DNA of 64,000 bases from Rufibacter immobilis. GTDB lineage: Bacteria > Bacteroidota > Bacteroidia > Cytophagales > Hymenobacteraceae. The notes under the pieces were generated by a model, which did not search any database, was not told where the DNA came from, and was given only the letters and a program-made list of their open reading frames with translations. Shown here one piece after another: positions 27,946 to 36,570 of the stretch (its first letter is position 1; every line of letters begins with the position of its first letter). The position numbers and the translations under genes were made by a program. The stretch lies in assembly GCF_003721565.1 (NCBI RefSeq), contig NZ_RJJE01000017.1:372001-436000 (forward strand). The letters are read 5' to 3'.

Positions 27946-29169
27946 TTAAGCCAAGATTTTTCTGATCAGGAGGCTGGCTGCATTGCCTCCAAAACCGGCG
28001 GCATTGATCATGATAGTTCGCATTGAAGCAGGTACTTCGTTGCCAACTAAGGCAGAGGCATACTCAGGGGAGGCGGAGGAGGGGCTACTTAGTAAATGAA
28101 GGGCTGTAATAGCGCTTAATGCCCCTGAAGCCCCTAGGGTGTGCCCAAGCAGCCATTTGTTGGAGAAAAGAGGCGGTAAATTATTTTCAAACACAGTTTC
28201 AAGCGCTGCCATCTCAGCCACGTCACCGGCACGGGTACCCGGTGCATGTGCCACAATCGCATCAATGCCTGATGGCGTAATAGAAGAATGAGCGAGTGCA
28301 TCTTTCATAGCCTTCTGGAAATGCTGACCATCTTTAGTGATGCCTGTTTTGGAAGGGCTCCGCTCAAAACCCAGCCCCACAGCTTCCACTACCACTGCTT
28401 CATGCAAGTCTAAGCCCCGCAATTCCGTTAAAGTCATTCTCTCCAAGGCAAAAATAGCCGCGCCTTCCCCCAATACAAAAGTATTGAGCCCTTGCTGGTT
28501 GAACGGACGGCAAGGAGTGTCCTGTGCAGCAAGCTTAGAGTAAATGCCAACACCTTTCATCTGGGCAAGGGTGAAGGGGGTGAGCGGTGCTTCGGAGCCT
28601 CCTACCAGAAAACGTTTGGCCATGCCCGCTTTGAGCCAGGCCACCCCATTCGCGAAAGCTTGTAAGGCCGTACTGCAGGTAACCGAGTGACTGATAAGAG
28701 GTCCGGACGCCCCCAAATCATTGGCCACCCAGCTGGCTATATTGCCCAAGGTAGTGCTGGGGGAGGCGCTGGGCGGGAGCCGTTGTTCGGGTTGCTCCAG
28801 AAACTCGCGGTAATACTGTTCAAACAAGCCGGTGGCTCCACGGGAAGAACCTATATTGATACCTATGGCCTCTTCGTCAGTAGACCAACCAGCTTGGGCT
28901 ACCGCTTGCCTGGCCGCTAAAATAGCCAGTTGAACCGAACGGTCTACAGAAGCATAGGCGGGTGTTTCCAGTAATAATTCCTGGAGCAGGGTTTCAGCAG
29001 CGGAAGAAAGAGGGGCCACCGGCGTGTCTGACCCCAGGGAAGGCAAATAGCTGAAACAGTTTTTTCCGGTAACCATTGAATGACGCACCTCCTCTAAGAT
29101 ACCTCCCAAGCCAGACACTGAGCCTGCTCCTCTGATCACGATCCACTCCTTTTCCTTTCTGCTTTCCAT
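27946..29169 (-). CDS. Beta-ketoacyl synthase of the biotin operon
   Basis: A 407-residue thiolase-fold condensing enzyme with an intact Cys-His-His triad: Cys165 in SHSVTCSTALQ, His308 in IVAHAPGTRAGD and His343 in LLGHTLGASGA. It differs from FabF housekeeping enzymes in its N-terminus. It is the last gene of bioB-bioF-bioD-bioA, 27 bases after bioA. Such KAS genes recur in Bacteroidota biotin clusters and probably help make the pimeloyl chain; that role is inference. No bioC, bioH or bioW is in the window. Confidence 0.82.
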   Translation of the reverse strand: MESRKEKEWIVIRGAGSVSGLGGILEEVRHSMVTGKNCFSYLPSLGSDTPVAPLSSAAETLLQELLLETPAYASVDRSVQLAILAARQAVAQAGWSTDEEAIGINIGSSRGATGLFEQYYREFLEQPEQRLPPSASPSTTLGNIASWVANDLGASGPLISHSVTCSTALQAFANGVAWLKAGMAKRFLVGGSEAPLTPFTLAQMKGVGIYSKLAAQDTPCRPFNQQGLNTFVLGEGAAIFALERMTLTELRGLDLHEAVVVEAVGLGFERSPSKTGITKDGQHFQKAMKDALAHSSITPSGIDAIVAHAPGTRAGDVAEMAALETVFENNLPPLFSNKWLLGHTLGASGALSAITALHLLSSPSSASPEYASALVGNEVPASMRTIMINAAGFGGNAASLLIRKILA

Positions 29170-29210
29170 TTCCGTTTAGCGGCTCTTTTTTCTAAATCAG
29201 GCTGAAAACG
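29170..29210. repeat. Dispersed palindromic element, degenerate copy 13
   Basis: TTCCGTTTAGCGGCTCTTTTTT at the left; the right arm has decayed to TCAGGCTGAAAACG. It spans the gap between bioA and the KAS gene, and its right half provides the last codons of bioA. Confidence 0.6.
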
Positions 29211-30495
29211 ATTGCAGCACCAGCAGGCGCATCTGGTCAATCGTTTCGTACACTCGCGTTAGTTGTTCCTGCGTAATGCAGTAGGGAGATAAAACGTAGA
29301 TGATATTGCCTAAGGGGCGCAAAAGTACTCCGTTTTCAAGACCCAGCGCATAAAGCTGATCTCTCAAACAGTTGAAATAGGAAGTCTCCCCAACTTCAAA
29401 CTCTATGGCCAGAATGGTACCCGTTTGCCGACAAGCCTTAATGCCAGGTTTACCGGTTAAGCTTTCGGCATAGGCCGTGTGTGCTGCACTGATTCGGTCT
29501 AGGTTCTGCTGGAAAGAAGCAGCTTCCACCAGATCCAAACTGGCCAAACCGGCAGCGCAGGCCACAGGGTTAGCAGTATAGGAGTGGCCGTGGAAAAGAG
29601 CTTTAGTTTTGTCATCGCTCAAGAATATGTCATACACCTGTTGGGAGCAGGTGGTCACGCCCAAGGCCATGGTGCCGCCGGTAAGTCCTTTGGAGAAACA
29701 CATCAGGTCTGGCTGCCGCGTCAGGTAATCACAGGCGAAGCGTTTGCCGGTACGGCCAAAGCCGGTCATGACTTCATCGGCGATGGTGATCACGTGGTGT
29801 TCCTGGCAAAGTTGCAGCAGCTGGTCCAGCACCTCCGGAGAGTACATGACCATACCCGCGGTTCCTAGCACCAGTGGCTCAAACACGAAGGCCGCAATGT
29901 CATTCTGCGCAAGGATCTGCTTCAGTTTAACAAGCGTGGCAGCTTCTTGTCCGGGTACCGGAACGGGCAAAAACTCCACGTCAAAGAGGTATTGCTGGAA
30001 AGGCCGCGTGAACACCGACCGCTCGCTCACCGACATCGCCCCGAACGTATCGCCATGGTAGCTGCCTTCAAACGCGATGATCTTGGTCTTTTGGATGCCC
30101 TGGTTATACCAATACTGGAGCGCCATTTTCAGGGCCACTTCTACGGCGGTAGAGCCGTTGTCGGTGTAAAAGACGCGGGTTTGGTTGGCGGGTAACAGTC
30201 TGAGCAGCCTTTCAGAAAGTTCTACGGCCGGGGCATGGGTAAACCCCGCGAAGATTACGTGCTCCAGCGTGCGTAACTGCTGGCTTACCCGCTCCGCGAT
30301 GTGCGGATGGGCGTGCCCGTGAATGTTAACCCACCAGGAGGAAACCGCATCTATGTACTCTTTGCCATCTTCGGCATACAAAACTGCGCCTTCGCCCCGA
30401 ACAATCCCAATGGGTGGGGGAGCCGTCTGCATCTGGGTATAAGGGTGCCAGTTCACCAACTGGTCACGGGTGGAAAGGCTACTATTGGAGGTCAT
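29197..30495 (-). CDS. bioA: Adenosylmethionine--8-amino-7-oxononanoate aminotransferase
   Basis: A 432-residue fold-type I PLP aminotransferase converting KAPA to DAPA with SAM as amino donor. Blocks: WHPYTQMQTAPPPIGIVRGEGAVLY near the N-terminus, YIDAVSSWWVNIHGHAHP, IADEVMTGFGRTGKRFACDY (the Asp that pairs with PLP) and CFSKGLTGGTMALGVTT with the cofactor lysine. ATG at 30495 overlaps the end of bioD by 14 bases. Its final residues SFSA come from the decayed half of palindromic copy 13, so that element has slightly altered the C-terminus. Confidence 0.95.
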   Translation of the reverse strand: MTSNSSLSTRDQLVNWHPYTQMQTAPPPIGIVRGEGAVLYAEDGKEYIDAVSSWWVNIHGHAHPHIAERVSQQLRTLEHVIFAGFTHAPAVELSERLLRLLPANQTRVFYTDNGSTAVEVALKMALQYWYNQGIQKTKIIAFEGSYHGDTFGAMSVSERSVFTRPFQQYLFDVEFLPVPVPGQEAATLVKLKQILAQNDIAAFVFEPLVLGTAGMVMYSPEVLDQLLQLCQEHHVITIADEVMTGFGRTGKRFACDYLTRQPDLMCFSKGLTGGTMALGVTTCSQQVYDIFLSDDKTKALFHGHSYTANPVACAAGLASLDLVEAASFQQNLDRISAAHTAYAESLTGKPGIKACRQTGTILAIEFEVGETSYFNCLRDQLYALGLENGVLLRPLGNIIYVLSPYCITQEQLTRVYETIDQMRLLVLQSFSA

Positions 30496-31138
30496 GGGCG
30501 GTAAAATAGGTGCGGAAGGTTTGGGCGTACCGCTGTACGGTTTCCTGGTTTAAATCGGTTTCTTCCAACAAACGGGGGAGGGCCGGGAGTTTGGTGTAGT
30601 TCAGGATGAATTCTTCTGTAGAAGGATTGGGCTCACCGTTGAACAAGATGCCGGCCACCGGAATGTTACGGTACCTGAGCACTTCCGCAGAGGTGAGCGT
30701 ATGGTTAATGCTGCCCAGGTAATTGCGCGAAACCAGCACCACTTCCAGGTTCAGGTTCTGGATAAGGTCCAGCACCAGTTCCTGCTCGTTGAGGGGCACC
30801 ATCAGTCCGCCGGCTCCTTCCACTATCAAATGGTTCTGGGTGGAGGGAAGGACAATCTGCTCCAGAGACAGTCGTACGCCTTCCGCGGCCGCCGCGGTGT
30901 GCGGGGAGGCGGGCATCTGCAAACGGTACGCCTCCGGATGAAACACTGATCTGGGGTTAGACACCAGCCGCTGTACGGTATGGGTGTCGGTGTGGTCCAG
31001 GCCGCCCGCTTGCACGGGCTTCCAGTAATCGGCTTGCAGGGCTTGGGTGAGGACGGCGGCGGCTACGGTTTTGCCCACGTCGGTACTAATGCCGGTCACG
31101 AAATATCTTTTGGGGTGTGTTGGGTAAGCGAATGACAT
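30482..31138 (-). CDS. bioD: Dethiobiotin synthetase
   Basis: A 218-residue P-loop ligase forming the ureido ring of dethiobiotin from DAPA, CO2 and ATP. The P-loop is at residues 16-24 (GISTDVGKT), followed by YWKPVQAGG (DAPA site) and VEGAGGLMVPL. The start lies 43 bases inside bioF, a long overlap but the only sensible start, since the P-loop begins at residue 16. bioA overlaps its end by 14 bases. Confidence 0.95.
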   Translation of the reverse strand: MSFAYPTHPKRYFVTGISTDVGKTVAAAVLTQALQADYWKPVQAGGLDHTDTHTVQRLVSNPRSVFHPEAYRLQMPASPHTAAAAEGVRLSLEQIVLPSTQNHLIVEGAGGLMVPLNEQELVLDLIQNLNLEVVLVSRNYLGSINHTLTSAEVLRYRNIPVAGILFNGEPNPSTEEFILNYTKLPALPRLLEETDLNQETVQRYAQTFRTYFTAHDLQ

Positions 31139-32250
31139 AACTGTTCTAATTGGGCAGTGGTATTATAAGCATGCAGCACCAGCCTAAGCCGCTCCTTTCC
31201 CTCCGGAACGGTGGGGCTGAACACGGGGCGCACGTCAAAACCCTCTAGCTGCAACGCCAAAGCCAGCTTTCTGAGCTGTCCGGGGTCTGGCAACTGCCAA
31301 GCCTGAATGGGGCTTCCGTTTAGGGGCTCTTTTTCTGAAAACGGGCCTAAACCAGCAATATCTTGGGTGAGGGATTGGTAGTATTGGGCCAGTTTCTGCA
31401 CCTTTTCCCGTTCCGGGTGTAGCTGGGGAAGTAGTTTATAGGCTTGCCTAATGGCCACGAGCGAAGCCAGCGGCAGGGCGGTGGTGTACACAAACGGTCG
31501 GCTGAAGTTGAGGAGAAACTGCTGGAGCGCAGCCGGACCCACCACAGCGGCCCCATGGCAGCCCAGCGCTTTCCCGAAGGTCATGACGCGGGCAAATACC
31601 TGTTCTTCCAGATGCAACGCAGAAACCAAGCCTTCGCCCTTGGGGCCGTACAGACCGTTGGAATGCGCTTCATCTACCACCAGAAACAAACCCTGTTCCT
31701 GACACAGCGCGGCCAGTTCCTGTAGCGGGGCAAAGTCCCCGTCCATGGAGTAGAGCGATTCCACGGCTACGTATACATCGCCCTGGGCGCGCTTCAGCTT
31801 TAGTCGCAGGTCTCCCAGATCATTGTGCCGAAACGGGAAGCTCTGCGCGAAACTGAGCCTGATTCCCTCTTTCATGGAGGCGTGGCTGGCCTCGTCATAG
31901 AAAATGGTGTCGCCGCGCTGGGGTGCTGAGGAGAAGAAGCCGCAGTTGGCCGCGTAGCCGGAGGTAAACAGAAGCGCCGCCTCCGTTCCATGAAATGCCG
32001 CAATCTCCTCTTCCAGTTCCTGCGCGTACCGCGAGTTTCCGCTCAGTAAACGGGAGCCGCCGGAGCCGTGCGCGGGAACAGATCCAATTTCTGCCAGAAT
32101 CTGTTGCGCTAGCAGTTCAGAAGCCGCCAGCCCCAGGTAATCATTTGAGCTGAAGTCAACAAGACCTGGGGCGGGTGGCGTGAGTTTCCGGAGAATGCCT
32201 TTCTGGCTCCTGGTTTCCAGTTGGCGCAGCAGACGTTCCGGCACCTTCAT
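31096..32250 (-). CDS. bioF: 8-amino-7-oxononanoate synthase with a palindromic element inside its coding sequence
   Basis: A 384-residue PLP enzyme condensing pimeloyl-thioester with alanine. Blocks: LVDFSSNDYLGLA, AHGSGGSRLLSGN, FLVVDEAHSNGLYGPKGEG and the cofactor lysine in MTFGKALGCHGAAVVG. Odd feature: palindromic copy 14 (31315-31353) is translated in frame as roughly LGPFSEKEPLNGS, between SLTQDIAG and PIQAWQLPD near residue 305, where homologues normally run directly from helix to the SPIQP-type strand. The insert is probably a surface loop, and the gene is otherwise intact. The bioB stop lies 9 bases upstream. Confidence 0.94.
   Translation of the reverse strand: MKVPERLLRQLETRSQKGILRKLTPPAPGLVDFSSNDYLGLAASELLAQQILAEIGSVPAHGSGGSRLLSGNSRYAQELEEEIAAFHGTEAALLFTSGYAANCGFFSSAPQRGDTIFYDEASHASMKEGIRLSFAQSFPFRHNDLGDLRLKLKRAQGDVYVAVESLYSMDGDFAPLQELAALCQEQGLFLVVDEAHSNGLYGPKGEGLVSALHLEEQVFARVMTFGKALGCHGAAVVGPAALQQFLLNFSRPFVYTTALPLASLVAIRQAYKLLPQLHPEREKVQKLAQYYQSLTQDIAGLGPFSEKEPLNGSPIQAWQLPDPGQLRKLALALQLEGFDVRPVFSPTVPEGKERLRLVLHAYNTTAQLEQLCHSLTQHTPKDIS
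31315..31353. repeat. Dispersed palindromic element, copy 14, inside bioF
   Basis: CCGTTTAGGGGCTCTTTTT at the left, CGGGCCTAAACC at the right, with a loosened centre. It is read in frame by bioF without a stop codon, the only copy in the window well inside a gene. Confidence 0.85.
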
Positions 32251-32259
32251 GGCAGCAGT

Positions 32260-33303
32260 TTATTCGGCCAGGGCCGGGGTTTGGGCGGTGGCCGGTGCGT
32301 CTACGGTTCCACCGCAGGGCGTTTCGGCTTTGAATGATTTGCGGGGCGTGAGGCCCAGCAGCTCAAACATGGCTTTGTCATCGGCGAAGCCGGGGTTAGG
32401 CGTGGTCAGGAGTTTGTCACCGGAGAAGATGGAGTTGGCGCCCGCCAAAAAGCAAAGGGCCTGCTCGCTCACCGGCATTTCCTGCCGCCCCGCTGATAAC
32501 CGGACCATGGTTTGCGGCATGAGAATACGGGCGGTGGCAATCATGCGCACCATTTCCCACACGCTCACGCGCGGCTGCTCGGCCAGCGGAGTGCCTTCCA
32601 CGGGTACCAAGGCATTCACCGGCACACTTTCTGGGTGCTGCGGCAGGTTGGCCAGTACGTGGAGCATGGCAATGCGGTCATCATCGGTCTCGCCTAGGCC
32701 AATGATGCCGCCGCTGCACACGGAGATACCGGCTTTGCGCACGTTTTCAATGGTGTTGAGGCGGTCGCCGTAGGTGCGGGTGGTAATGATGTTGCTGTAG
32801 TTTTCCTCTGAGGTGTCCAGGTTGTGGTTGTAGGCGTAGAGACCGGCCTGCTTGAGGCGTTCGGCCTGGTATTCGTTCACCATGCCCAGGGTGCAGCACA
32901 CCTCCAGACCCATTTCGTTCACGCCTTCCACCATTTCCAGTACGCGGTCAAAGTCTCGATTGTCGCGTACTTCGCGCCAGGCGGCGCCCATGCAGAAACG
33001 GGTGGAGCCGCCTTCTTTGGCCTGACGGGCCGCGTCCAGCACTACGTCATTGCTGAGCAGTTTGTGTACCGGCACATCGGTGTGGTATCGGGCAGCCTGC
33101 GGGCAGTATGCGCAGTCTTCGGGGCAGCCGCCGGTTTTCACACTTAGCAGCGTGCAGACCTGTACCTCACCGGTAGCCTGATATTGTTGGTGTACCTGGC
33201 TGGCTTCTACAATGAGTTCCAGCACTGGTTTATAGTAGATGGCGCGAATTTCATCCATGGACCAATCCGTGCGGAGAGGGGCGGTGTTCTGTGCGTCCGT
33301 CAT
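32260..33303 (-). CDS. bioB: Biotin synthase
   Basis: A 347-residue radical-SAM enzyme inserting sulfur into dethiobiotin. The [4Fe-4S] motif CxxxCxxC is Cys60, Cys64 and Cys67 in [15 protein letters not shown]. Further blocks are [42 protein letters not shown] and [15 protein letters not shown] chose ATG at 33303 ([14 protein letters not shown]); an upstream in-frame start at 33393 would add 30 basic residues unlike the family. It is first in the bio operon. A weak promoter (TACTTTAG box near 33336-33329) and a degenerate palindromic copy lie upstream. Confidence 0.96.
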   Translation of the reverse strand: MTDAQNTAPLRTDWSMDEIRAIYYKPVLELIVEASQVHQQYQATGEVQVCTLLSVKTGGCPEDCAYCPQAARYHTDVPVHKLLSNDVVLDAARQAKEGGSTRFCMGAAWREVRDNRDFDRVLEMVEGVNEMGLEVCCTLGMVNEYQAERLKQAGLYAYNHNLDTSEENYSNIITTRTYGDRLNTIENVRKAGISVCSGGIIGLGETDDDRIAMLHVLANLPQHPESVPVNALVPVEGTPLAEQPRVSVWEMVRMIATARILMPQTMVRLSAGRQEMPVSEQALCFLAGANSIFSGDKLLTTPNPGFADDKAMFELLGLTPRKSFKAETPCGGTVDAPATAQTPALAE

Positions 33304-33393
33304 AGTCTGTTTTGTCTGGTTTAGGCGGCTAAAGTACGGCGGAAAACGGAATAGGCGAAATTTTTTGCGCGGCTTCCTAACTACTGTTAGCAC

Positions 33394-33431
33394 GTTTTAA
33401 GCTTGTTTTCTGAAAATCAGCCGCTAAATGC
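33394..33431. repeat. Dispersed palindromic element, degenerate copy 15
   Basis: CGTTTTAAGCTTGTTTTC at the left, GAAAATCAGCCGCTAAATGC at the right. The stem is heavily mismatched. It lies about 90 bases upstream of the bioB start. Confidence 0.5.
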
Positions 33432-33575
33432 AAACAAAGGAGTGATGCACCCACAAATATGACCCTTGGCAACAGGATAGATTCCTCTTAGAAGAGGTTG
33501 ATTCTATTAGGAATATGGGTAGGCGTTTGGCTGAACCGCTGGGGTTGAGGAGGGCGGGGCTGCTGGGTTTGACTA

Positions 33576-33641
33576 AGATAAAGCATTTGCGTTTAGGGGC
33601 TGTTTTTGGAAAAACAGCCCCTAAACGCAAATGCTTTATCT
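33576..33641. repeat. Dispersed palindromic element, copy 16 (perfect 32-bp arms)
   Basis: The longest copy: 32-base arms around a GG loop, with no mismatch. Outside the core, the copy-specific arms AGATAAAGCATTTGC and GCAAATGCTTTATCT are exactly complementary. It begins 10 bases past the stop codon of the YwqK-like gene and could end its transcript, though it has no clean T tract beyond the stem. Confidence 0.97.
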
Positions 33642-33651
33642 GTTCACCGAC

Positions 33652-34983
33652 TTATTTTTTGTCTGCCACCACTACCTGACCGTTGCGATACTCCACTTTT
33701 TTGAGCGGTTTCCCGTTTTCATCAAAGTAGGTCCAGGTGCCGGTCTCGCGGTTGTTGCGGAAGGTGCCGGCCATTTCGGTTTTGCCGTTCTCGTAGAGCT
33801 GTTTGAAGGTGCCGTAGCGCAGGCCGTCTTTGTAGAAGGTCTCAGACTTCACCTTGCCCGATGGATAATAGGTCACCAGCGTGCTGATAATTTTGCCGTT
33901 CACGTAGTTTGCTTTGGAGGCAACCTGGCCGTTGTCATGGTAGGTGAGACGCTCGCCGTTGATCTTGCCGTTCTTATAGGGCTCCGTGGTTTTAGGCTGC
34001 TTGCTTTCATAGAACTCCTGCCAGGTGCCAATGGGTTTGTTTTCTTTGAATTCCTGCTGGGCGGCAATGGCCCCAGACGGGTAGTAGCTGGTGATTTTAC
34101 GGTCGCGCTCGTTGTTGCTGTACCTAATCTCCTGCTGCAGTTTACCATTCTGGTCAAAGGACTGGGCCAGGCCCACGCGCGCGCCTTTGCTGTAGGTGAG
34201 GGTGGTACGTTTGTTCCCGTTCTCATAGTAGGCTACGGACGGTCCATCGGGCTTGCCCGCCACCACGCTGCCTTCGGTCATGAGTTTGCCGGAGCGGTAG
34301 TAGGTTTTGAAGCGGGCGGGTTTGGTGGGGCCTTGGCTCAGGGTTTCGGTTTCCAGCTGGCCGTTGTCATAATAGGTGCGGTAGTCGCCCTCAATCATGC
34401 CGTTGCGGTAAGTGGCCTCAGATTCCTTCTCGCCGTTGGGGTGGAAGGTGCGGGCCACCCCGCTCTGCACTTTGCGGGCGTAGGTGATCTCAGACCTCGG
34501 CTTGCCGTCTGGGAAATATTCTTTGATGGTGCCCTCCGGAAATCCCTCCAGAAAGGTAGTTTCCTGTTTCAGTTGCCCGCTTTCATAATAAGTCCGGAAG
34601 GGGCCGGTCTGCAGGTCATTGGCGTACTGGCCTTCCTGCATTTTATTTCCGTTGGCGTACACCGCCAGAAAAGGACCGTTCTTTTTGCCGTCTTTGTATG
34701 GGACCGTGAGCTTGGGTTTACCGTTAGGGAAAAACTCAGTGTACAAACTGTCGCGTTTGCCTTCCTGCACCTTCACCAGCGCCAGCAGCTCACCGGTGGG
34801 GTAGTACTTGCGGTAATAGCCGTGCATGACGGTGTCTGGACCGGCTTTGATGTAGTACACCTCCTTGATGGCCGACTGCAGCGAGTCATAATACGTAACC
34901 ACGCGCGTCTGGGCATGGGCCTCCTGGAAGGAAAGGAGAACGAAAAGCAGCGGCGCGAAGGAAAACAGAATCCTTTTCATCAT
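33652..34983 (-). CDS. Secreted MORN/YwqK-like repeat protein
   Basis: A 443-residue protein with a signal peptide (KRILFSFAPLLFVLLSFQEAHA, cleaved before QTR). It then has about 15 repeats of roughly 23 residues of the form YYPSGKxxxExxYxxGxxxG, as in MORN and YwqK-family proteins (TYHDNGQVASKANYVNGK, TYYPSGKVKSETFYKDG). Such repeats form beta-hairpin stacks. Bacterial YwqK proteins are labelled antitoxins by association, but here a signal peptide and no partner gene point to an envelope role. A second in-frame ATG at 34980 is equally good. Function unknown. Confidence 0.85.
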   Translation of the reverse strand: MMKRILFSFAPLLFVLLSFQEAHAQTRVVTYYDSLQSAIKEVYYIKAGPDTVMHGYYRKYYPTGELLALVKVQEGKRDSLYTEFFPNGKPKLTVPYKDGKKNGPFLAVYANGNKMQEGQYANDLQTGPFRTYYESGQLKQETTFLEGFPEGTIKEYFPDGKPRSEITYARKVQSGVARTFHPNGEKESEATYRNGMIEGDYRTYYDNGQLETETLSQGPTKPARFKTYYRSGKLMTEGSVVAGKPDGPSVAYYENGNKRTTLTYSKGARVGLAQSFDQNGKLQQEIRYSNNERDRKITSYYPSGAIAAQQEFKENKPIGTWQEFYESKQPKTTEPYKNGKINGERLTYHDNGQVASKANYVNGKIISTLVTYYPSGKVKSETFYKDGLRYGTFKQLYENGKTEMAGTFRNNRETGTWTYFDENGKPLKKVEYRNGQVVVADKK

Positions 34984-34999
34984 GGGTGCAAAACAATAA

Positions 35000-35030
35000 A
35001 AAAAGCCTTACATGTAACGTAAGGCTTTTT
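35000..35030. terminator. Intrinsic terminator after the thiolase gene
   Basis: AAAAAGCCTTAC with GTAAGGCTTTTT and a 7-base loop, with T tracts on both strands. It lies 22 bases past the thiolase stop codon and just upstream of the YwqK-like start. Confidence 0.85.
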
Positions 35031-35052
35031 ACTATTAGTATAGTTCAATGGG

Positions 35053-36237
35053 TTACAGGCGCTCCAGTACTAGCGCAGAGGCCCCGCCTCCGCCGTTGCA
35101 GATGCCGGTCACGCCAATCTTACCGTTGTTTTTGTGCAGCACGTTGATGAGCGTGGTCACGATACGCGCCCCGGAAGCCCCCAGTGGGTGACCCAGGGAA
35201 ACGGCACCCCCGTACACGTTCACGTTGCCGCCCTCTAAGCCTAGTTTCTGGTTGTTGGCCAGCGAAACCACGGAGAACGCCTCGTTGATCTCATAGAAAT
35301 CTACCTCAGAAGCTTCTACGCCGGCTACTTTCAAGGCTTTGGGGATGGCCAGGGCCGGGGTGGTGGTAAACCATTTCGGTTCCTGTTCGGCATCGGCGAA
35401 GCCTCTGATTTTGGCAATTGGGGTTACGCCCAGTTCCTCGGCTTTCTCTTTGCTCATGAGCAGAATGGCGGCGGCCCCGTCATTGAGGGTGGAGGCGTTG
35501 GCGGCGGTCACGGTTCCTTCCTTGTCAAACACCGGACGCAGACCCGGGATCTTCTCGAAGTTCACCTTGCTGTATTCCTCGTCTTCGGTAACCAGAATAG
35601 GGTCTTTGCCGCGCTGCGGAATCTCTACGGGTACAATCTCGTCTTTCAGGAAACCGGCTTTGGCGGCCTCAGCGGCTTTGCGGTAAGAGTTGATGGCGTA
35701 CTCGTCCTGCATTTCGCGGGTAATGCCCAGTTCACGGGCGGTGTTTTCGGCGGCGCTGCCCATGTGGTAGTCATTGTAGACATCCCAAAGACCGTCTTTC
35801 ACCAAGCCGTCAATCATCTGGCCGTGGCCCATCTTCGCCCCGAAACGGGCTTTATCTAAATAGTAAGGCACATTGGACATGCTTTCCATGCCGCCCGCTA
35901 CAATAATGTCTTTGTGGCCCAGCATGATGGCCTGCGCCGCGAACATGATGGCTTTGGTGCCCGAGGCGCACACTTTGTTGATGGTGGTGCACTCCACCTC
36001 ATATCCTAAACCGGCGCCAATGGCGGCCTGACGGGCCGGAGCCTGCCCCACGTTGGCCGACAGCACGTTGCCCATGATGACTTCCTGCACCAGGCTTTTG
36101 TCTATTCCTGCTTTCTCAACAGCGCCCTTGATGGCAATGGCCCCCAGTTGCGGGGCAGTAAGGCTAGCCAAAGCGCCGCCAAAGCTACCAATGGGAGTAC
36201 GAACCGCTGAGATCACATATACTTCTTTTATCTGCAT
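35053..36237 (-). CDS. Acetyl-CoA C-acetyltransferase (thiolase)
   Basis: A 394-residue thiolase interconverting two acetyl-CoA with acetoacetyl-CoA, or acting in beta-oxidation. The acyl-accepting Cys is in TTINKVCASGTKAIM. The C-terminal active-site blocks are YEINEAFSVVSLANN, GGAVSLGHPLGASGARI and ICNGGGGASALVLERL with the second Cys. I chose ATG at 36237, giving the family start MQIKEVYVISAVRTPIGSF; the reading frame runs 20 codons further upstream without support. It stands alone, so the pathway is not fixed. Confidence 0.95.
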   Translation of the reverse strand: MQIKEVYVISAVRTPIGSFGGALASLTAPQLGAIAIKGAVEKAGIDKSLVQEVIMGNVLSANVGQAPARQAAIGAGLGYEVECTTINKVCASGTKAIMFAAQAIMLGHKDIIVAGGMESMSNVPYYLDKARFGAKMGHGQMIDGLVKDGLWDVYNDYHMGSAAENTARELGITREMQDEYAINSYRKAAEAAKAGFLKDEIVPVEIPQRGKDPILVTEDEEYSKVNFEKIPGLRPVFDKEGTVTAANASTLNDGAAAILLMSKEKAEELGVTPIAKIRGFADAEQEPKWFTTTPALAIPKALKVAGVEASEVDFYEINEAFSVVSLANNQKLGLEGGNVNVYGGAVSLGHPLGASGARIVTTLINVLHKNNGKIGVTGICNGGGGASALVLERL

Positions 36238-36459
36238 GGCAATATTGAGTTTATCTGTTATTGGGTTGAAGGTATAGCTTTCGGAAATAAAAACCAAACG
36301 CTTGTTAGGTTTGGTTCCGTTGCCCGGTAATTACGTAAAAGCTGAAGAAATAGAAAAATATTCAAACGTAGCCTTGTCAGACTAAAGAATGGTCCCGTTA
36401 CGGATGGAGCCTTATGACTGTTTCGGGAGAGAGAATCAAGGACAAGGTCAGGCCGAAAT

Positions 36460-36501
36460 TGCGTTTAGGGGCTCTTTTTCCGAAAACTGGTTTAAAACAG
36501 A
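36460..36501. repeat. Dispersed palindromic element, degenerate copy 17
   Basis: The left arm GCGTTTAGGGGCTCTTTTT is intact; the right arm has decayed (GGTTTAAAACAG). It is the first of two copies in the 333-base gap between the thiolase and batC; no gene lies there. Confidence 0.65.
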
Positions 36502-36517
36502 AGAGTACTCCCAAGCG

Positions 36518-36569
36518 CACTCTGCGTTTAGGGGCTGTTTTTCAAAAAAGAGCCCCTAAACGCAGAGTG
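36518..36569. repeat. Dispersed palindromic element, copy 18
   Basis: The arm CACTCTGCGTTTAGGGGCT pairs with AGCCCCTAAACGCAGAGTG, with a slightly mismatched centre. The outer CACTCT/AGAGTG is copy-specific but complementary. It starts 1 base past the batC stop codon and is the last copy before the tRNA cluster. Confidence 0.93.
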
Positions 36570-36570
36570 A

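Noticed and set aside
33424-33630. ORF starting MRLGAVFPKTAPKRK across a palindromic copy; the same phrase recurs in ORFs at 9458, 11012 and 36414
   Set aside because: The shared peptide is only the translation of the palindrome core in one frame; the rest of each ORF differs and none has a credible start region.
33631-35022. 463-codon open frame antisense to the YwqK-like gene
   Set aside because: A shadow frame produced by the codon bias of the repeat gene; the opposite strand has a signal peptide and clear repeats. Other long antisense frames (e.g. 4577-5341, 5576-6328, 6822-7736) are rejected for the same reason.
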